Shown piece by piece: positions 33,029 through 42,187 of a stretch of 64,000 bases of DNA. The translations under genes were made by a program, and so were the position numbers. The notes beneath the pieces are model-generated. The model did no database searches, was not told where the DNA came from, and worked only from the letters and a program-made list of their open reading frames with translations. Positions within the stretch are counted from its first letter, which is position 1. Each line of letters starts with the position of its first letter. The stretch comes from Flagellimonas sp. S3867 (GTDB lineage: Bacteria > Bacteroidota > Bacteroidia > Flavobacteriales > Flavobacteriaceae): assembly GCF_014698935.1 (NCBI RefSeq), contig NZ_JACVMN010000002.1:186001-250000 (forward strand). The letters are read 5' to 3'.

Positions 33029-34525
33029 ATGAGTGAATATATCCTAGCCTTAGATCAAGGCACTACCAGTTCAAGAGCTGTGGTTTTTGACAAAAAAGGA
33101 ACCATAATATCCGTTGCCCAACAAGAATTTACGCAGATTTTCCCTAAACCCGGATGGGTAGAACACGACCCTATTGAGATTTGGGACACCCAAGCGGGAA
33201 TGGTCTCTGAAGCATTAAGCAAACAAAATTTAACAAGTAAGGAAATTGCGGCCATTGGCATTACCAATCAACGTGAAACCGTGGTGGTATGGGATAAAAA
33301 CACAGGCGAACCCATTCATAATGCCATTGTTTGGCAAGATAAGAGAACGGCCGACTATTGTGATCAATTGAAAAGTCAGGGTAAATCCCAAATGATCCGT
33401 GAGAAGACGGGTTTGGTCATAGATGCTTATTTTTCAGGAACCAAGGTGAAATGGATTCTCGATAATGTCGAAGGGGCCCGAAACAAGGCCGAAGCGGGAG
33501 ACCTTATCTTGGGAACTATCGATACCTGGCTTATTTGGAAAATGACCAACGGAGCCCTTCATGTTACCGACGTTACCAACGCCTCTCGTTCCTTGATTTT
33601 CAATATCAACTCCATGTCGTGGGACAAGGACCTTTTAGAGTTATTTGATATTCCTGAAAGCATGCTTCCCTCCCTACGGCAATCCAGTGAAATTTATGGA
33701 AATACTAGTGCAGATTTTGCGGTTTCCGATATTCCAATATCTGGGATTGCTGGGGATCAACAGGCTGCTTTGTTCGGACAAATGTGCACAAAGCAGGGAA
33801 TGGTCAAAAACACCTATGGAACTGGTTGTTTTATGCTGATGAACATTGGAGAAAAGCCAATTGTTTCCAAAAACAATCTGCTTACCACGGTAGCATGGAA
33901 AATAAATGGAAAGACCACATATGCTTTGGAAGGAAGTATTTTTATTGCAGGAGCTGTGGTGCAATGGCTCAGAGATAGTTTAAAAGTAATTGAATCTTCT
34001 TCTGATGTTGAAAAATTGGCTACTTCGGTAGAAAGTTCTGATGGTGTTTATTTTGTTCCCGCCTTTGCTGGTTTGGGAGCCCCGCATTGGAATCAACATG
34101 CACAAGGAACCATTTTTGGGTTGACGAGGGGAAGTACTGATGCCCATATTGCAAGGGCAGCTTTAGAATCCATTGCCTATCAAACCATGGATGTTTTAAA
34201 AGCCATGGAAGCTGATTCCGGTATTTCGGTAAAAGAACTCAGAGTTGACGGTGGCGCTACCGTAAACAATATGCTCATGCAGTTTCAAGCCGATGTTTTA
34301 AATACCACAACCGTTCGTCCCAAAATTGTGGAGACAACGGTTATGGGTGCGGCATATTTGGCAGGTTTGGCTGTTGGTTTTTGGAAAAACCCAGAAGAAA
34401 TTCAGGATATTTGGCAAACCGATACCCGTTTTAACCCTACTCAAGAAAGAGCAACTATTGAAACAGATATCAAAGGATGGTACAGAGCCATTGATGCTTT
34501 GGAACATTGGACCAAGAATAACTAA
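33029..34525 (+). CDS. glpK: Glycerol kinase
   Basis: A 498-residue FGGY-family sugar kinase of normal length. It phosphorylates glycerol to sn-glycerol 3-phosphate with ATP in the cytoplasm. [17 protein letters not shown] (residues 4-20) is the phosphate-1 motif, [11 protein letters not shown] (near residue 82) contacts glycerol, and [14 protein letters not shown] (near residue 242) contains the catalytic Asp. [15 protein letters not shown] and [21 protein letters not shown] (near residue 407) match the FGGY signatures. It is followed after 11 bases by an aquaglyceroporin gene, the classic glpK-glpF pair in reverse order compared with E. coli. No fructose-bisphosphate-type control can be judged. 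Confidence 0.97.
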   Translation: MSEYILALDQGTTSSRAVVFDKKGTIISVAQQEFTQIFPKPGWVEHDPIEIWDTQAGMVSEALSKQNLTSKEIAAIGITNQRETVVVWDKNTGEPIHNAIVWQDKRTADYCDQLKSQGKSQMIREKTGLVIDAYFSGTKVKWILDNVEGARNKAEAGDLILGTIDTWLIWKMTNGALHVTDVTNASRSLIFNINSMSWDKDLLELFDIPESMLPSLRQSSEIYGNTSADFAVSDIPISGIAGDQQAALFGQMCTKQGMVKNTYGTGCFMLMNIGEKPIVSKNNLLTTVAWKINGKTTYALEGSIFIAGAVVQWLRDSLKVIESSSDVEKLATSVESSDGVYFVPAFAGLGAPHWNQHAQGTIFGLTRGSTDAHIARAALESIAYQTMDVLKAMEADSGISVKELRVDGGATVNNMLMQFQADVLNTTTVRPKIVETTVMGAAYLAGLAVGFWKNPEEIQDIWQTDTRFNPTQERATIETDIKGWYRAIDALEHWTKNN

Positions 34526-34536
34526 ACCAAATTTAT

Positions 34537-35265
34537 ATGACTCCTTTTATTGCCGAGATTGTCGGCACTTTTTTGTTGATTTTATTGGGCTGTGGTGTCA
34601 ACGCCAATGTCTCCTTAAAGAATACATATGGAAATAACTCTGGTTGGATAGTAATTACCACAGGGTGGGCCTTTGCTGTGTATACCGGTGTAGTTGTGGC
34701 TGGCCCGTATAGTGGAGCACATATGAACCCTGCTGTTACTATTGGTCTCGCAGTCGCAGGTGAGTTTTCCCTGTTTGACGTTCCCAGTTATATTTTAGCA
34801 CAATTTATTGGAGCTATGCTTGGTGCATTCTGTGTATGGCTTATGAACAAACCTCAATTTGATTCCACTGAGGATGGGGCTACCAAAAGGGGGGTGTTTT
34901 GTACCGCACCTTCCATTTCAAACACCTTTGCCAACATTTTAACAGAGGTTTTAGGAACCTTTGTTTTGGTTTTTGCAGTGCTGTATTTTACCGATGCAGT
35001 CTCAACTAAGGACAATACAATTATAGGCCTTGGTTCTTTAGGGGCATTACCAGTAGCCATTATTGTTTGGAGTATTGGTTTATCGTTAGGAGGCACAACA
35101 GGATATGCTATTAATCCGGCACGGGATTTAGGACCTCGAATTGTCCACGCTCTGTTACCCATTAAAAATAAAGGCTCAAACGGTTGGGGATATTCTTGGA
35201 TTCCAATTGTTGGTCCGATATTGGGAGCGTCACTAGCTGCTGTAATTGCTATGGCCCTAAATTGA
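34537..35265 (+). CDS. glpF: Aquaglyceroporin (glycerol uptake facilitator)
   Basis: A 242-residue MIP-family channel with six membrane helices and two half helices. The first NPA box is SGAHMNPAVTIGLAV (near residue 66), and the second is the Asn-Pro-Ala in TGYAINPARDLGPRI (near residue 190). The Asp after the second NPA (NPARD) is typical of glycerol-conducting members. It would let glycerol enter passively, with trapping by GlpK next door. It converges on the flavoprotein gene with two bases between the stops. Confidence 0.93.
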   Translation: MTPFIAEIVGTFLLILLGCGVNANVSLKNTYGNNSGWIVITTGWAFAVYTGVVVAGPYSGAHMNPAVTIGLAVAGEFSLFDVPSYILAQFIGAMLGAFCVWLMNKPQFDSTEDGATKRGVFCTAPSISNTFANILTEVLGTFVLVFAVLYFTDAVSTKDNTIIGLGSLGALPVAIIVWSIGLSLGGTTGYAINPARDLGPRIVHALLPIKNKGSNGWGYSWIPIVGPILGASLAAVIAMALN

Positions 35266-35267
35266 GT

Positions 35268-36539
35268 TTACTTGGAGGCAATTGCTTGGGCAGCAATATA
35301 TGCTCCTGTCCATGCATTTTGAAAATTGAATCCACCTGTAATTGCATCAATATTGATGATTTCACCAGCGAAATAGAGGTTTGGAAATTTTTTACTTTCA
35401 AAGGTTTTAAAATTGACTTCCTTTAGGTCAATCCCTCCGGCAGTAACAAATTCTTCTTTAAAAGTACTTTTTCCATCTACATTAAATGTGCATTTGGTCA
35501 ATTGCCCTGCAAGATTTTGAAGTTGTTGCTTGGTAAGGTCGGCCCATTTCAGGTTTTTTCCAATTCCTGCTGCCTCTACCAAATTGCTCCATAGTCTGCG
35601 GGGAATCTCAACTGCTTTGGTCCTTAGAACCGTCTTTTTTGATTCAATGCCCTTTATCTTCTTTAAATAGTTTTCCATAGACCCTGTAGTATAGTCAGGC
35701 GTCCAATTAATGTTGATCTTAAATCTATAGTTGTATTTATTCAAAATGGTTGCACCCCATGCAGAAAGTTTCAGAATTGCAGGTCCGCTTAAGCCCCAGT
35801 GGGTAATTAATACTGGTCCTTCAGATTTCAGTCCTGGCCCTTCACCTCTTGCGCTTTTGAGCTTGATTTTTATATCTGGGGAGAACATTTTCTTTGATGG
35901 AATTTCCACTTCTGCTTGAACACTAATCCCCGGTATGCCCTTTATTCTTTCATCATCAATATTAAAAGTAAATAAAGATGGAACTGGTGGGACGATGATA
36001 TGTCCCATTTCCTGTAAAATTTTCCAGATTTTAGTGCTGCTCCCAGTCGTTAAAAGCAAGTTAGGGGCAAAATAACGTTTGTTCATGGTAGTGACATGCC
36101 ACCCTATCCCATTTTCGGCTTTATTTATTTGTTTTACCGAACTGTTCCTAAGCACTTTTATGCCCAAGCGTTCGGTTTCTGCCAAAAAACAGTCAATAAT
36201 TGATTGTGATGAATCACTTTGTGGAAAAACGCGTCCATCCTCTTCAATTTTTAAAGGAACTCCCCGTTGTTCAAAGAAATCCATAACATCGCCGGGAGCG
36301 TGTTTATGGAAAGGACCTAAAAGTTCTTTTTGTCCTCTTGGATAATTGGTTACAAGTTCATTCGCCAAAAACTCGCCATGCGTCACATTACAACGCCCAC
36401 CTCCAGAAACCTTGACTTTTGAAAGTACGGTTTTCCCTCTTTCAAAAATGGCTATTCTAAGATTGGGTGCTTTTTCTGCCATATGAACCGCCGCGTAAAA
36501 CCCAGCCGCTCCGCCTCCAACAATTATAACATCATACAT
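35268..36539 (-). CDS. BaiN/RdsA-type (HI0933-like) FAD-dependent oxidoreductase
   Basis: A 423-residue flavoprotein of the HI0933/YhiN family. The N-terminal FAD motif is DVIIVGGGAAGFYAAVHMAE (residues 3-22), then VKVSGGGRCNVTHGEF (near residue 43), a family hallmark. The C-terminal FAD segment is VTAGGIDLKEVN then LYFAGEIINIDAITGGFNFQNAWTGAYIA (near residue 390). Some relatives take part in bile acid dehydroxylation or 2'-deoxy/rRNA modification-like reactions, but most are uncharacterised. It is the downstream partner of the glycerophosphodiesterase, with a one-base overlap, so they are co-transcribed leftward. Confidence 0.9.
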   Translation of the reverse strand: MYDVIIVGGGAAGFYAAVHMAEKAPNLRIAIFERGKTVLSKVKVSGGGRCNVTHGEFLANELVTNYPRGQKELLGPFHKHAPGDVMDFFEQRGVPLKIEEDGRVFPQSDSSQSIIDCFLAETERLGIKVLRNSSVKQINKAENGIGWHVTTMNKRYFAPNLLLTTGSSTKIWKILQEMGHIIVPPVPSLFTFNIDDERIKGIPGISVQAEVEIPSKKMFSPDIKIKLKSARGEGPGLKSEGPVLITHWGLSGPAILKLSAWGATILNKYNYRFKININWTPDYTTGSMENYLKKIKGIESKKTVLRTKAVEIPRRLWSNLVEAAGIGKNLKWADLTKQQLQNLAGQLTKCTFNVDGKSTFKEEFVTAGGIDLKEVNFKTFESKKFPNLYFAGEIINIDAITGGFNFQNAWTGAYIAAQAIASK

Positions 36540-37294
36540 TAATGCACACGCTCTGGGTAATTGGTAATTATACCATCCACGCCAAGATCTTTCATCCTTT
36601 GGATGTCTTCAGTTTCGTTGACCGTCCATGTGTATATCTTCAAGTTCTCTTCTTGAATTTTGGCCACATTTTCTTCATTCAAGGTTTTAAAATTAGGGTT
36701 TATTGCCACAGCTTTCAACTCTTTTGCTACTGCAATGGCCCCAAGCGGGTCTTCTTCTGTTAAAACAGCGATCTTGATGCTATTATTCAACTGACGCATT
36801 GCTCGTAATTCGTCCCATTTGAAGCTTGAAATGATGAAATTACCTGCATCCCAACCTCTCTTCTCACTATAATAATTAGTAATGAAGTTCACCCTGTCAG
36901 CAGTATTTGCCCCCTTGAGTTCAATGTTCAACGCTGATTGATTGTCTATCAGTTTTAAAACATCTTGTAACAACGGTATTTTATGGTTTCCTTCCAAGGT
37001 AAGTTGTTTCATATCCACAACATTGTAGTCTTCAATACTTCCTCCTCCATTGGTTAATCGCTCAACTCTTTCGTCATGAAACACAACAATTTCTCCACTA
37101 TGAATCTTAAACACGTCAATCTCAATTATGTCTACGCCCAAATCCAAAGCTTTTTGAATGGACGCTAAACTGTTCTCCGTTTCGTGTCCCATTGCACCGC
37201 GATGCCCAATGACTAATGTAGTATCCTTCATAGTACAACTAGTTAATAAAAAAGTGGCTATTGCAGCTCCTAGTAGGTTTATTCTTATTTTCAT
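36539..37294 (-). CDS. Glycerophosphodiester phosphodiesterase, lipoprotein
   Basis: A 251-residue GDPD. The signal KIRINLLGAAIATFLLTSC makes a lipoprotein with Cys near residue 20. The TIM-barrel active site shows VIGHRGAMGHETENSLASI (first His, Arg and Glu, near residue 30), IIEIDVFKIHSGEIVVFHDERVERLTNG (near residue 57; Glu, Asp and second His) and LNIELKGA (near residue 117). It hydrolyses glycerophosphodiesters to sn-glycerol 3-phosphate and an alcohol outside the cytoplasm. The neighbouring glpK and glpF deal with glycerol, so the locus as a whole could process phospholipid head-group debris (inference). It overlaps the flavoprotein by one base. Confidence 0.92.
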   Translation of the reverse strand: MKIRINLLGAAIATFLLTSCTMKDTTLVIGHRGAMGHETENSLASIQKALDLGVDIIEIDVFKIHSGEIVVFHDERVERLTNGGGSIEDYNVVDMKQLTLEGNHKIPLLQDVLKLIDNQSALNIELKGANTADRVNFITNYYSEKRGWDAGNFIISSFKWDELRAMRQLNNSIKIAVLTEEDPLGAIAVAKELKAVAINPNFKTLNEENVAKIQEENLKIYTWTVNETEDIQRMKDLGVDGIITNYPERVH

Positions 37295-37444
37295 TTTTTT
37301 GGTTTGTAATAGTTTCTAAAAATACAATTTGCAAATGAAATTCTCATCTCATAAAAAATGCAACAACATCAATTTTTTAACTTCATTATGTGATTTTGAT
37401 AATTTTATATATGCAATATTATCAATACGTTAAAATTTATTTAA

Positions 37445-37452
37445 TACTTTTG
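37445..37452 (+). promoter_or_regulatory. Candidate Bacteroidota -7 promoter element
   Basis: TACTTTTG matches the TAnnTTTG -7 consensus of Bacteroidota exactly, 29 bases before the ATG of the DUF1761-like gene. No clear TTG -33 element is seen at the expected distance, so the call is tentative. Confidence 0.35.
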
Positions 37453-37481
37453 CCAAATTAATAACCAATAAAATAACTAAC

Positions 37482-37904
37482 ATGTTTTCAAAATCTAATT
37501 TATTGGCCACATTGGCCGGCGGTGCTACCATGTTTCTTTTGGGATATTTGATTTGGGGTGTTGCCACTGTTGATTTTTTCGCTGAACATTCTCTTGTAAA
37601 TGCGATGAAAGAGGTTCCTAATATGGGGCTTATCGTGGTAGGTAATCTTGTGCAGGCTTTTGCATTGAGTACTTTATATAGTAAATGGGCAAGAGGGCAT
37701 CATTCCATGGGCCAAGGATTTCAATTTGGCGCATGGGTTGGAGTTTTTGTAGGTGTTGGAATGGGGCTCATATGGTATGCCACTTCCAACTGGATGGATT
37801 TTACCGGACATACCGTTGAAGCCATTATTGACATCATTTATTATGGTATTGCTGGTGCTGTTATTGCACTTGTTTACCAAAAAACAGCAACTAAAGAGGG
37901 GTAA
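37482..37904 (+). CDS. DUF1761-like small membrane protein
   Basis: A 140-residue protein with four predicted membrane helices: about residues 8-28 (LATLAGGATMFLLGYLIWG), 47-67 (MGLIVVGNLVQAFALSTLY), 80-103 (FQFGAWVGVFVGVGMGLIWYA) and 115-134. The pattern of Gly-rich helices with a short polar loop (SKWARGHHSMGQG) fits DUF1761/small integral membrane proteins of unknown function common in flavobacteria. It has its own promoter-like -7 element and a strong terminator just downstream, so it is a single-gene transcript. Confidence 0.75.
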   Translation: MFSKSNLLATLAGGATMFLLGYLIWGVATVDFFAEHSLVNAMKEVPNMGLIVVGNLVQAFALSTLYSKWARGHHSMGQGFQFGAWVGVFVGVGMGLIWYATSNWMDFTGHTVEAIIDIIYYGIAGAVIALVYQKTATKEG

Positions 37905-37929
37905 AGTAAACTAACCGACCCTAAACCAT

Positions 37930-37959
37930 AGGTGGACTGCTACGCGGTCCACCTTTTTT
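37930..37959 (+). terminator. Intrinsic terminator after the DUF1761-like gene
   Basis: AGGTGGAC (37930-37937) pairs perfectly with GTCCACCT (37947-37954) around a nine-base loop, and the T-run TTTTTT begins at 37954. It is a textbook rightward terminator, lying against the convergent GH13 gene. Confidence 0.85.
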
Positions 37960-39829
37960 ATTCTACAACTTTAAATATGTACGACTCCAAAGGTTGCAGG
38001 GTTATATCAATACTTCCTTGGCCATTCTTTATGGATAGGGTTTCATTTGCCTTCATATAAAGTTCTTCCTCCAGTGTATAACTTCCTTCCTTAAGTTTCC
38101 ATTTCTCAACGACATTTTTTGGAACTTTTAAATCAAAAGCATACGAATTGGCATCATCAAAGTTTGACACAATGATCAACTTTTCATTTTCAGACCAACG
38201 AACATAGGACAGTACTTTATGATTGTAATTTTCAGTATGGTCTTTGTTGAAAAAATGAATTTCTTGGTATTCGCCCATAAGGGCATCACTGGAAATTGTG
38301 AAGTTCAAAAGTCGTTTATAAAAATCCCTTAAGCTTTTCTCACCTTCGGACAATTGACCCCCATCAAAGTTTTTATTGTTCATCCAACGTTGATGGTGTG
38401 GTACTCCAATATAATCGAAAATGGAAGTTCGGGTCGGTTTTCCAAATCCAGCATCTTCAGCTCCAGGTTCGCCAACTTCCTGTCCAAAATATATCATGGT
38501 CGGTGATGTGCTAATGGTTGCCGACACCACCATGGCCGGCTTGCCAAGTTCCGCTTTTCCGGCAAAATCAAGACTTGCAATTCGTTGTTCATCATGGTTT
38601 TCGAGAAAGTGCAGCATGTGGTGCTCAATATCGGCCATTCCTTTTTGCACTACAGGAATATGATCAGTCCATCCGTAGCCTTTCATAATATGTTTAATAC
38701 TGTCGTACAGCTCCACCTTGTCGTAGAGATAGTCCATTTTCCCTTTTTGGATATATTCTCGATATAACTTTGGATTGTACACCTCTGCCAACAAAAAAGC
38801 TTCCGGGTTTTTCATTTTTATATTGGAATTGAGATAGCTCCAAAACTCAACCGGAACCATTTCTGCCATATCAAACCTAAAACCATCCACCCCAAAATCG
38901 AGCCAATAGAGAGCAATGTCCCTAAACTTAATCCAAGAGTCCGGCACAGTCTTTCCTTCCCAAAAAGTAAAATGTGCATTGTAATCTTCCTTGTCAAAAC
39001 CTTCTGGTAGCTGATCAAAATCTTCAGTTCCATCCGGCCTTACTCCGTAATTAACTTTTACGGTTTCATACCAATCGTTGAAATGGGGTTGTGCCAGCCT
39101 AGAACCATTTCCTGTCCATTTAGCAGGCACTTCATCAAATTTTCCATCAGAAACACGGTGTGCTTCCCCTCCCAAAGGCATATATCCGTTTTGCCATTTG
39201 GGCACTCTGAATTGCGAATTGGGGATATAGTAAAAATTATTGTTCACATCATATTCCACCAAGGTGTTATCATTGGCACCAAAATCGGATACCCCTTCGG
39301 GGTTGGTCAACCCTTTATAGCTTCGAGCAACATGATTGGGAACTATATCAATCAGAGCTTTCATTCCCGCATTATGTGTTCGGTCTATAAGTTCTTTGAA
39401 TTCTTCCAATCTTTTGGCAGGATCAAGTGCCAAATCTGGGTTTACGTTATAATAATCCTTGACAGCATACGGTGATCCGGCACGACCTTTGACCACATCG
39501 GGGTCGTCATTGGAAATACCATATGCCGAATAATCATTGATCAATGCATGGTGCGGAACTCCAGTATACCAAATATGAGTTACGCCCAGGTTCTTGATTT
39601 CCTGTAAAGCTTTTTCATTGAAATCGGCAAACTTACCCACGCCATTTTCCTGAATGGTACCCCAGGGTTTATTGGTTATGTTTGTATTTCCAAAAAGTCT
39701 TGTAAAAACCTGATAAACAACGGCTTTCTTTTTCATTGTAGGTTGAACTGGGTTTTTATCGGTTTTTTGTTGGCATGAAAGTGCAACTCCAAGTGCTAAA
39801 AAGCTAATGCTGTAGAGCATTTTTTTCAT
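37958..39829 (-). CDS. GH13 alpha-amylase-family lipoprotein
   Basis: A 623-residue lipoprotein (signal ending GVALSCQQ, Cys19). The GH13 barrel shows ALIDIVPNHVARS (region I, near residue 162), DGFRFDMAEMV (region II, nucleophile Asp320), FLLAEVYNP (region III, acid/base Glu349) and LENHDEQR (region IV, near residue 417). A C-terminal beta domain ends the chain. It would cleave alpha-1,4 glucans at the cell surface or periplasm and supply maltose or maltodextrins. It is the second gene of a leftward pair with GH65 (four-base overlap), and the LacI gene lies just upstream. This corresponds to the SusG/SusA role in a maltodextrin utilisation locus. Confidence 0.9.
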   Translation of the reverse strand: MKKMLYSISFLALGVALSCQQKTDKNPVQPTMKKKAVVYQVFTRLFGNTNITNKPWGTIQENGVGKFADFNEKALQEIKNLGVTHIWYTGVPHHALINDYSAYGISNDDPDVVKGRAGSPYAVKDYYNVNPDLALDPAKRLEEFKELIDRTHNAGMKALIDIVPNHVARSYKGLTNPEGVSDFGANDNTLVEYDVNNNFYYIPNSQFRVPKWQNGYMPLGGEAHRVSDGKFDEVPAKWTGNGSRLAQPHFNDWYETVKVNYGVRPDGTEDFDQLPEGFDKEDYNAHFTFWEGKTVPDSWIKFRDIALYWLDFGVDGFRFDMAEMVPVEFWSYLNSNIKMKNPEAFLLAEVYNPKLYREYIQKGKMDYLYDKVELYDSIKHIMKGYGWTDHIPVVQKGMADIEHHMLHFLENHDEQRIASLDFAGKAELGKPAMVVSATISTSPTMIYFGQEVGEPGAEDAGFGKPTRTSIFDYIGVPHHQRWMNNKNFDGGQLSEGEKSLRDFYKRLLNFTISSDALMGEYQEIHFFNKDHTENYNHKVLSYVRWSENEKLIIVSNFDDANSYAFDLKVPKNVVEKWKLKEGSYTLEEELYMKANETLSIKNGQGSIDITLQPLESYIFKVVE

Positions 39830-42129
39830 GCTTTAACTATTTTTCCTGGAATTAATGTAACTGGCTTGTTGTTCACTTGAATTGTAAGCTCTTTATCTCC
39901 AGATATCTCAAAATTCACTTCTTGACCAGAAACTGTAATGGTCACAATTTGATTTCTGAAATTGATTTTAAAGGAATAGGATTCCCACTGTTTTGGTATT
40001 TGGGGTGTAAAGCAAAGCTGGTCATTTTTCACCCGCATTCCACCAAACCCTTCCACAATACTCATCCAGGTTCCGGCCATTGAGGTAATGTGCAACCCTT
40101 CTTCCACCTCCTTGTTATAGTCGTCCAAATCTAAACGGGATGTTCTCAAATAAAAGGTATAGGCCTGTTCCATTCTGCCCAACATTGCGGCCTGAATACT
40201 ATGCACGCATGGAGATAGTGATGATTCATGTACTGTGAAAGGCTCATAAAAGTCGAAATGTTTCTCCAGTTCTTCAATCGTAAAATCATTTTCGAAGAAA
40301 TAAAACCCTTGCAGCACATCGGCCTGTTTTATATATGGGGAACGTAATATTCTGTCCCAACTCCATTTTTGATTTATAGGGCGCTCTGATTTATCAAGAT
40401 CATTGACTTTAATCAGCACTTTGTCCAAAAAGCCATCTTGTTGTAGATATACGCCTTGTTTTTCAGCATAAGGAAAATACATATTGCCCATAATTTTTGA
40501 CCACTCGTCCGTCTCCGACTCTGTCAATTTTGTTTTGGACCATATGCGTTTATAATCTTCAGGGTATTTTTCTTTGACCACATTTAGCTGCTCTGAGGTA
40601 TACTCCAGGCACCACTTGGTCATATAGTTGGTGTACCAGTTGTTATTGACATTGTTTTCATACTCATTTGGGCCTGTTACTCCCAGCATGACATATTTGT
40701 TTTTGTCTTCCGAATAATTTACTCTTTGGTTCCAAAATCTGGCAATCCCAATAAGGACCTCCAACCCCATTTTAGGGATATAACTATAATCTCCGGTGAA
40801 CCTATAATAGTTGTAGATAGCAAATGCAATGGCCCCGTTGCGATGGATTTCTTCAAAGGTGATTTCCCATTCGTTATGACACTCTTCTCCATTCATGGTG
40901 ACCATGGGGTACAGCGCCGCTCCATTGGAAAAACCAAGTTTTTCGGCATTTTCAATAGCCTTTTCCAAATGATTATAGCGATATTCCAATAAGTTCCAAG
41001 CCACTTCTTGATTTTTTGTGGCCATATAAAAGGGCAAACAGTACGCCTCGGTGTCCCAGTAGGTGCTACCTCCATATTTTTCTCCTGTAAACCCTTTTGG
41101 TCCAATATTAAGGCGGGAATCTTTACCCAAATAGGTTTGATTAAGTTGAAAAATGTTGAACCTGATACCTTGCTGGGCTTTTACGTCGCCTGCGATCGCA
41201 ATATCACTCATCTCCCATATTTTGGCCCAGGTATCTTTTTGTTTTTGAAGCAAGTGGTCAAATCCGATCTCGGTGGTTTGTTTTAAAACGTTTTTTGCCG
41301 CATTCACCAATTCGGATTCTTGGTGGTTTCTTGAAACGGTATATCCTCCGAATTTGACCAATGAAATTTTAGAGCCTTTTGCGAGCTGTGTTTCAAACTC
41401 AAGCGAAACATAGGTTTCTGTTTGCTTTCCGGATTTGGGTTTCAATGCGTTGCCCAAATATTCCACATCTGCATGCATATAAGTGCAAGTGGCAAAATTG
41501 GTCTTCATGGTATGCGCCTCTATAAAAGCACTATTTCCTTCTTGCTGTACCGCAGTGGTATTCCAGAATTTGTCATCCCAATTGGTATCCTCATTGGTGA
41601 TTCCGCTATCTAGGTATGGCACCAGTCGTATCTTGACATCGGAGTTTAGTAGCTCAATTTCCATTTTAATGGCACCAACTTCATCGAGGTCCAAGCTTAA
41701 AAATCTGGTGATAGTTGCTGATAGTTCAATTCCGTTAGGTAGTGTAGCAACGAAACTCCTTTGGTACCAGCCTTCTTTCATATTAAGCTCGCGCTTAAAA
41801 TTTGAAACCTTGGTGCAGGTATTCAAATCCAATGGCTCGTTGTCAACAAAAACATCGATCCCTATCCAGTTAGGGGCGTTCAACACCTTAGCAAAGTATT
41901 CGGGATAGCCGTTTTTCCACCAGCCAACTCTTGTCTTGTCGGGGTAATATACTCCTGCAATGTAGCTTCCTTGAAATGTTCCTCCGGAATATTGCTCTTC
42001 AAAATTGGCACGTTGCCCCATGGCTCCGTTACCAATACTGAATAGACTTTCTGAGGATTTGACCTTCTCTGGGTCAAAATTATCTTCGATAATGGACCAA
42101 GGGTCCACCTTTATATAATCCTGGTTCAT
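39826..42129 (-). CDS. GH65 glycoside phosphorylase, probable maltose phosphorylase
   Basis: A 767-residue family GH65 enzyme of normal length with no signal peptide, so cytoplasmic. The catalytic acid lies in GVTGPNEYENNVNNNWYTN, where Glu489 aligns with the known acid of maltose phosphorylases. The substrate loop YGGSTYWDTEAYCLPF (near residue 347) and the N-terminal RANFEEQYSGGTFQGSY are also family features. The GPNEYENNVNNNWYTN form favours maltose phosphorylase over trehalose or kojibiose phosphorylase, but assay is needed. It yields glucose and beta-glucose 1-phosphate. The beta-phosphoglucomutase usually encoded beside it is absent here. It overlaps GH13 by four bases. Confidence 0.9.
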   Translation of the reverse strand: MNQDYIKVDPWSIIEDNFDPEKVKSSESLFSIGNGAMGQRANFEEQYSGGTFQGSYIAGVYYPDKTRVGWWKNGYPEYFAKVLNAPNWIGIDVFVDNEPLDLNTCTKVSNFKRELNMKEGWYQRSFVATLPNGIELSATITRFLSLDLDEVGAIKMEIELLNSDVKIRLVPYLDSGITNEDTNWDDKFWNTTAVQQEGNSAFIEAHTMKTNFATCTYMHADVEYLGNALKPKSGKQTETYVSLEFETQLAKGSKISLVKFGGYTVSRNHQESELVNAAKNVLKQTTEIGFDHLLQKQKDTWAKIWEMSDIAIAGDVKAQQGIRFNIFQLNQTYLGKDSRLNIGPKGFTGEKYGGSTYWDTEAYCLPFYMATKNQEVAWNLLEYRYNHLEKAIENAEKLGFSNGAALYPMVTMNGEECHNEWEITFEEIHRNGAIAFAIYNYYRFTGDYSYIPKMGLEVLIGIARFWNQRVNYSEDKNKYVMLGVTGPNEYENNVNNNWYTNYMTKWCLEYTSEQLNVVKEKYPEDYKRIWSKTKLTESETDEWSKIMGNMYFPYAEKQGVYLQQDGFLDKVLIKVNDLDKSERPINQKWSWDRILRSPYIKQADVLQGFYFFENDFTIEELEKHFDFYEPFTVHESSLSPCVHSIQAAMLGRMEQAYTFYLRTSRLDLDDYNKEVEEGLHITSMAGTWMSIVEGFGGMRVKNDQLCFTPQIPKQWESYSFKINFRNQIVTITVSGQEVNFEISGDKELTIQVNNKPVTLIPGKIVKA

Positions 42130-42187
42130 TAGTTAGTTATAGTGAGAGTTAGTAAACAATCGTATTCACCTTTGAAAGGCCATCAGC

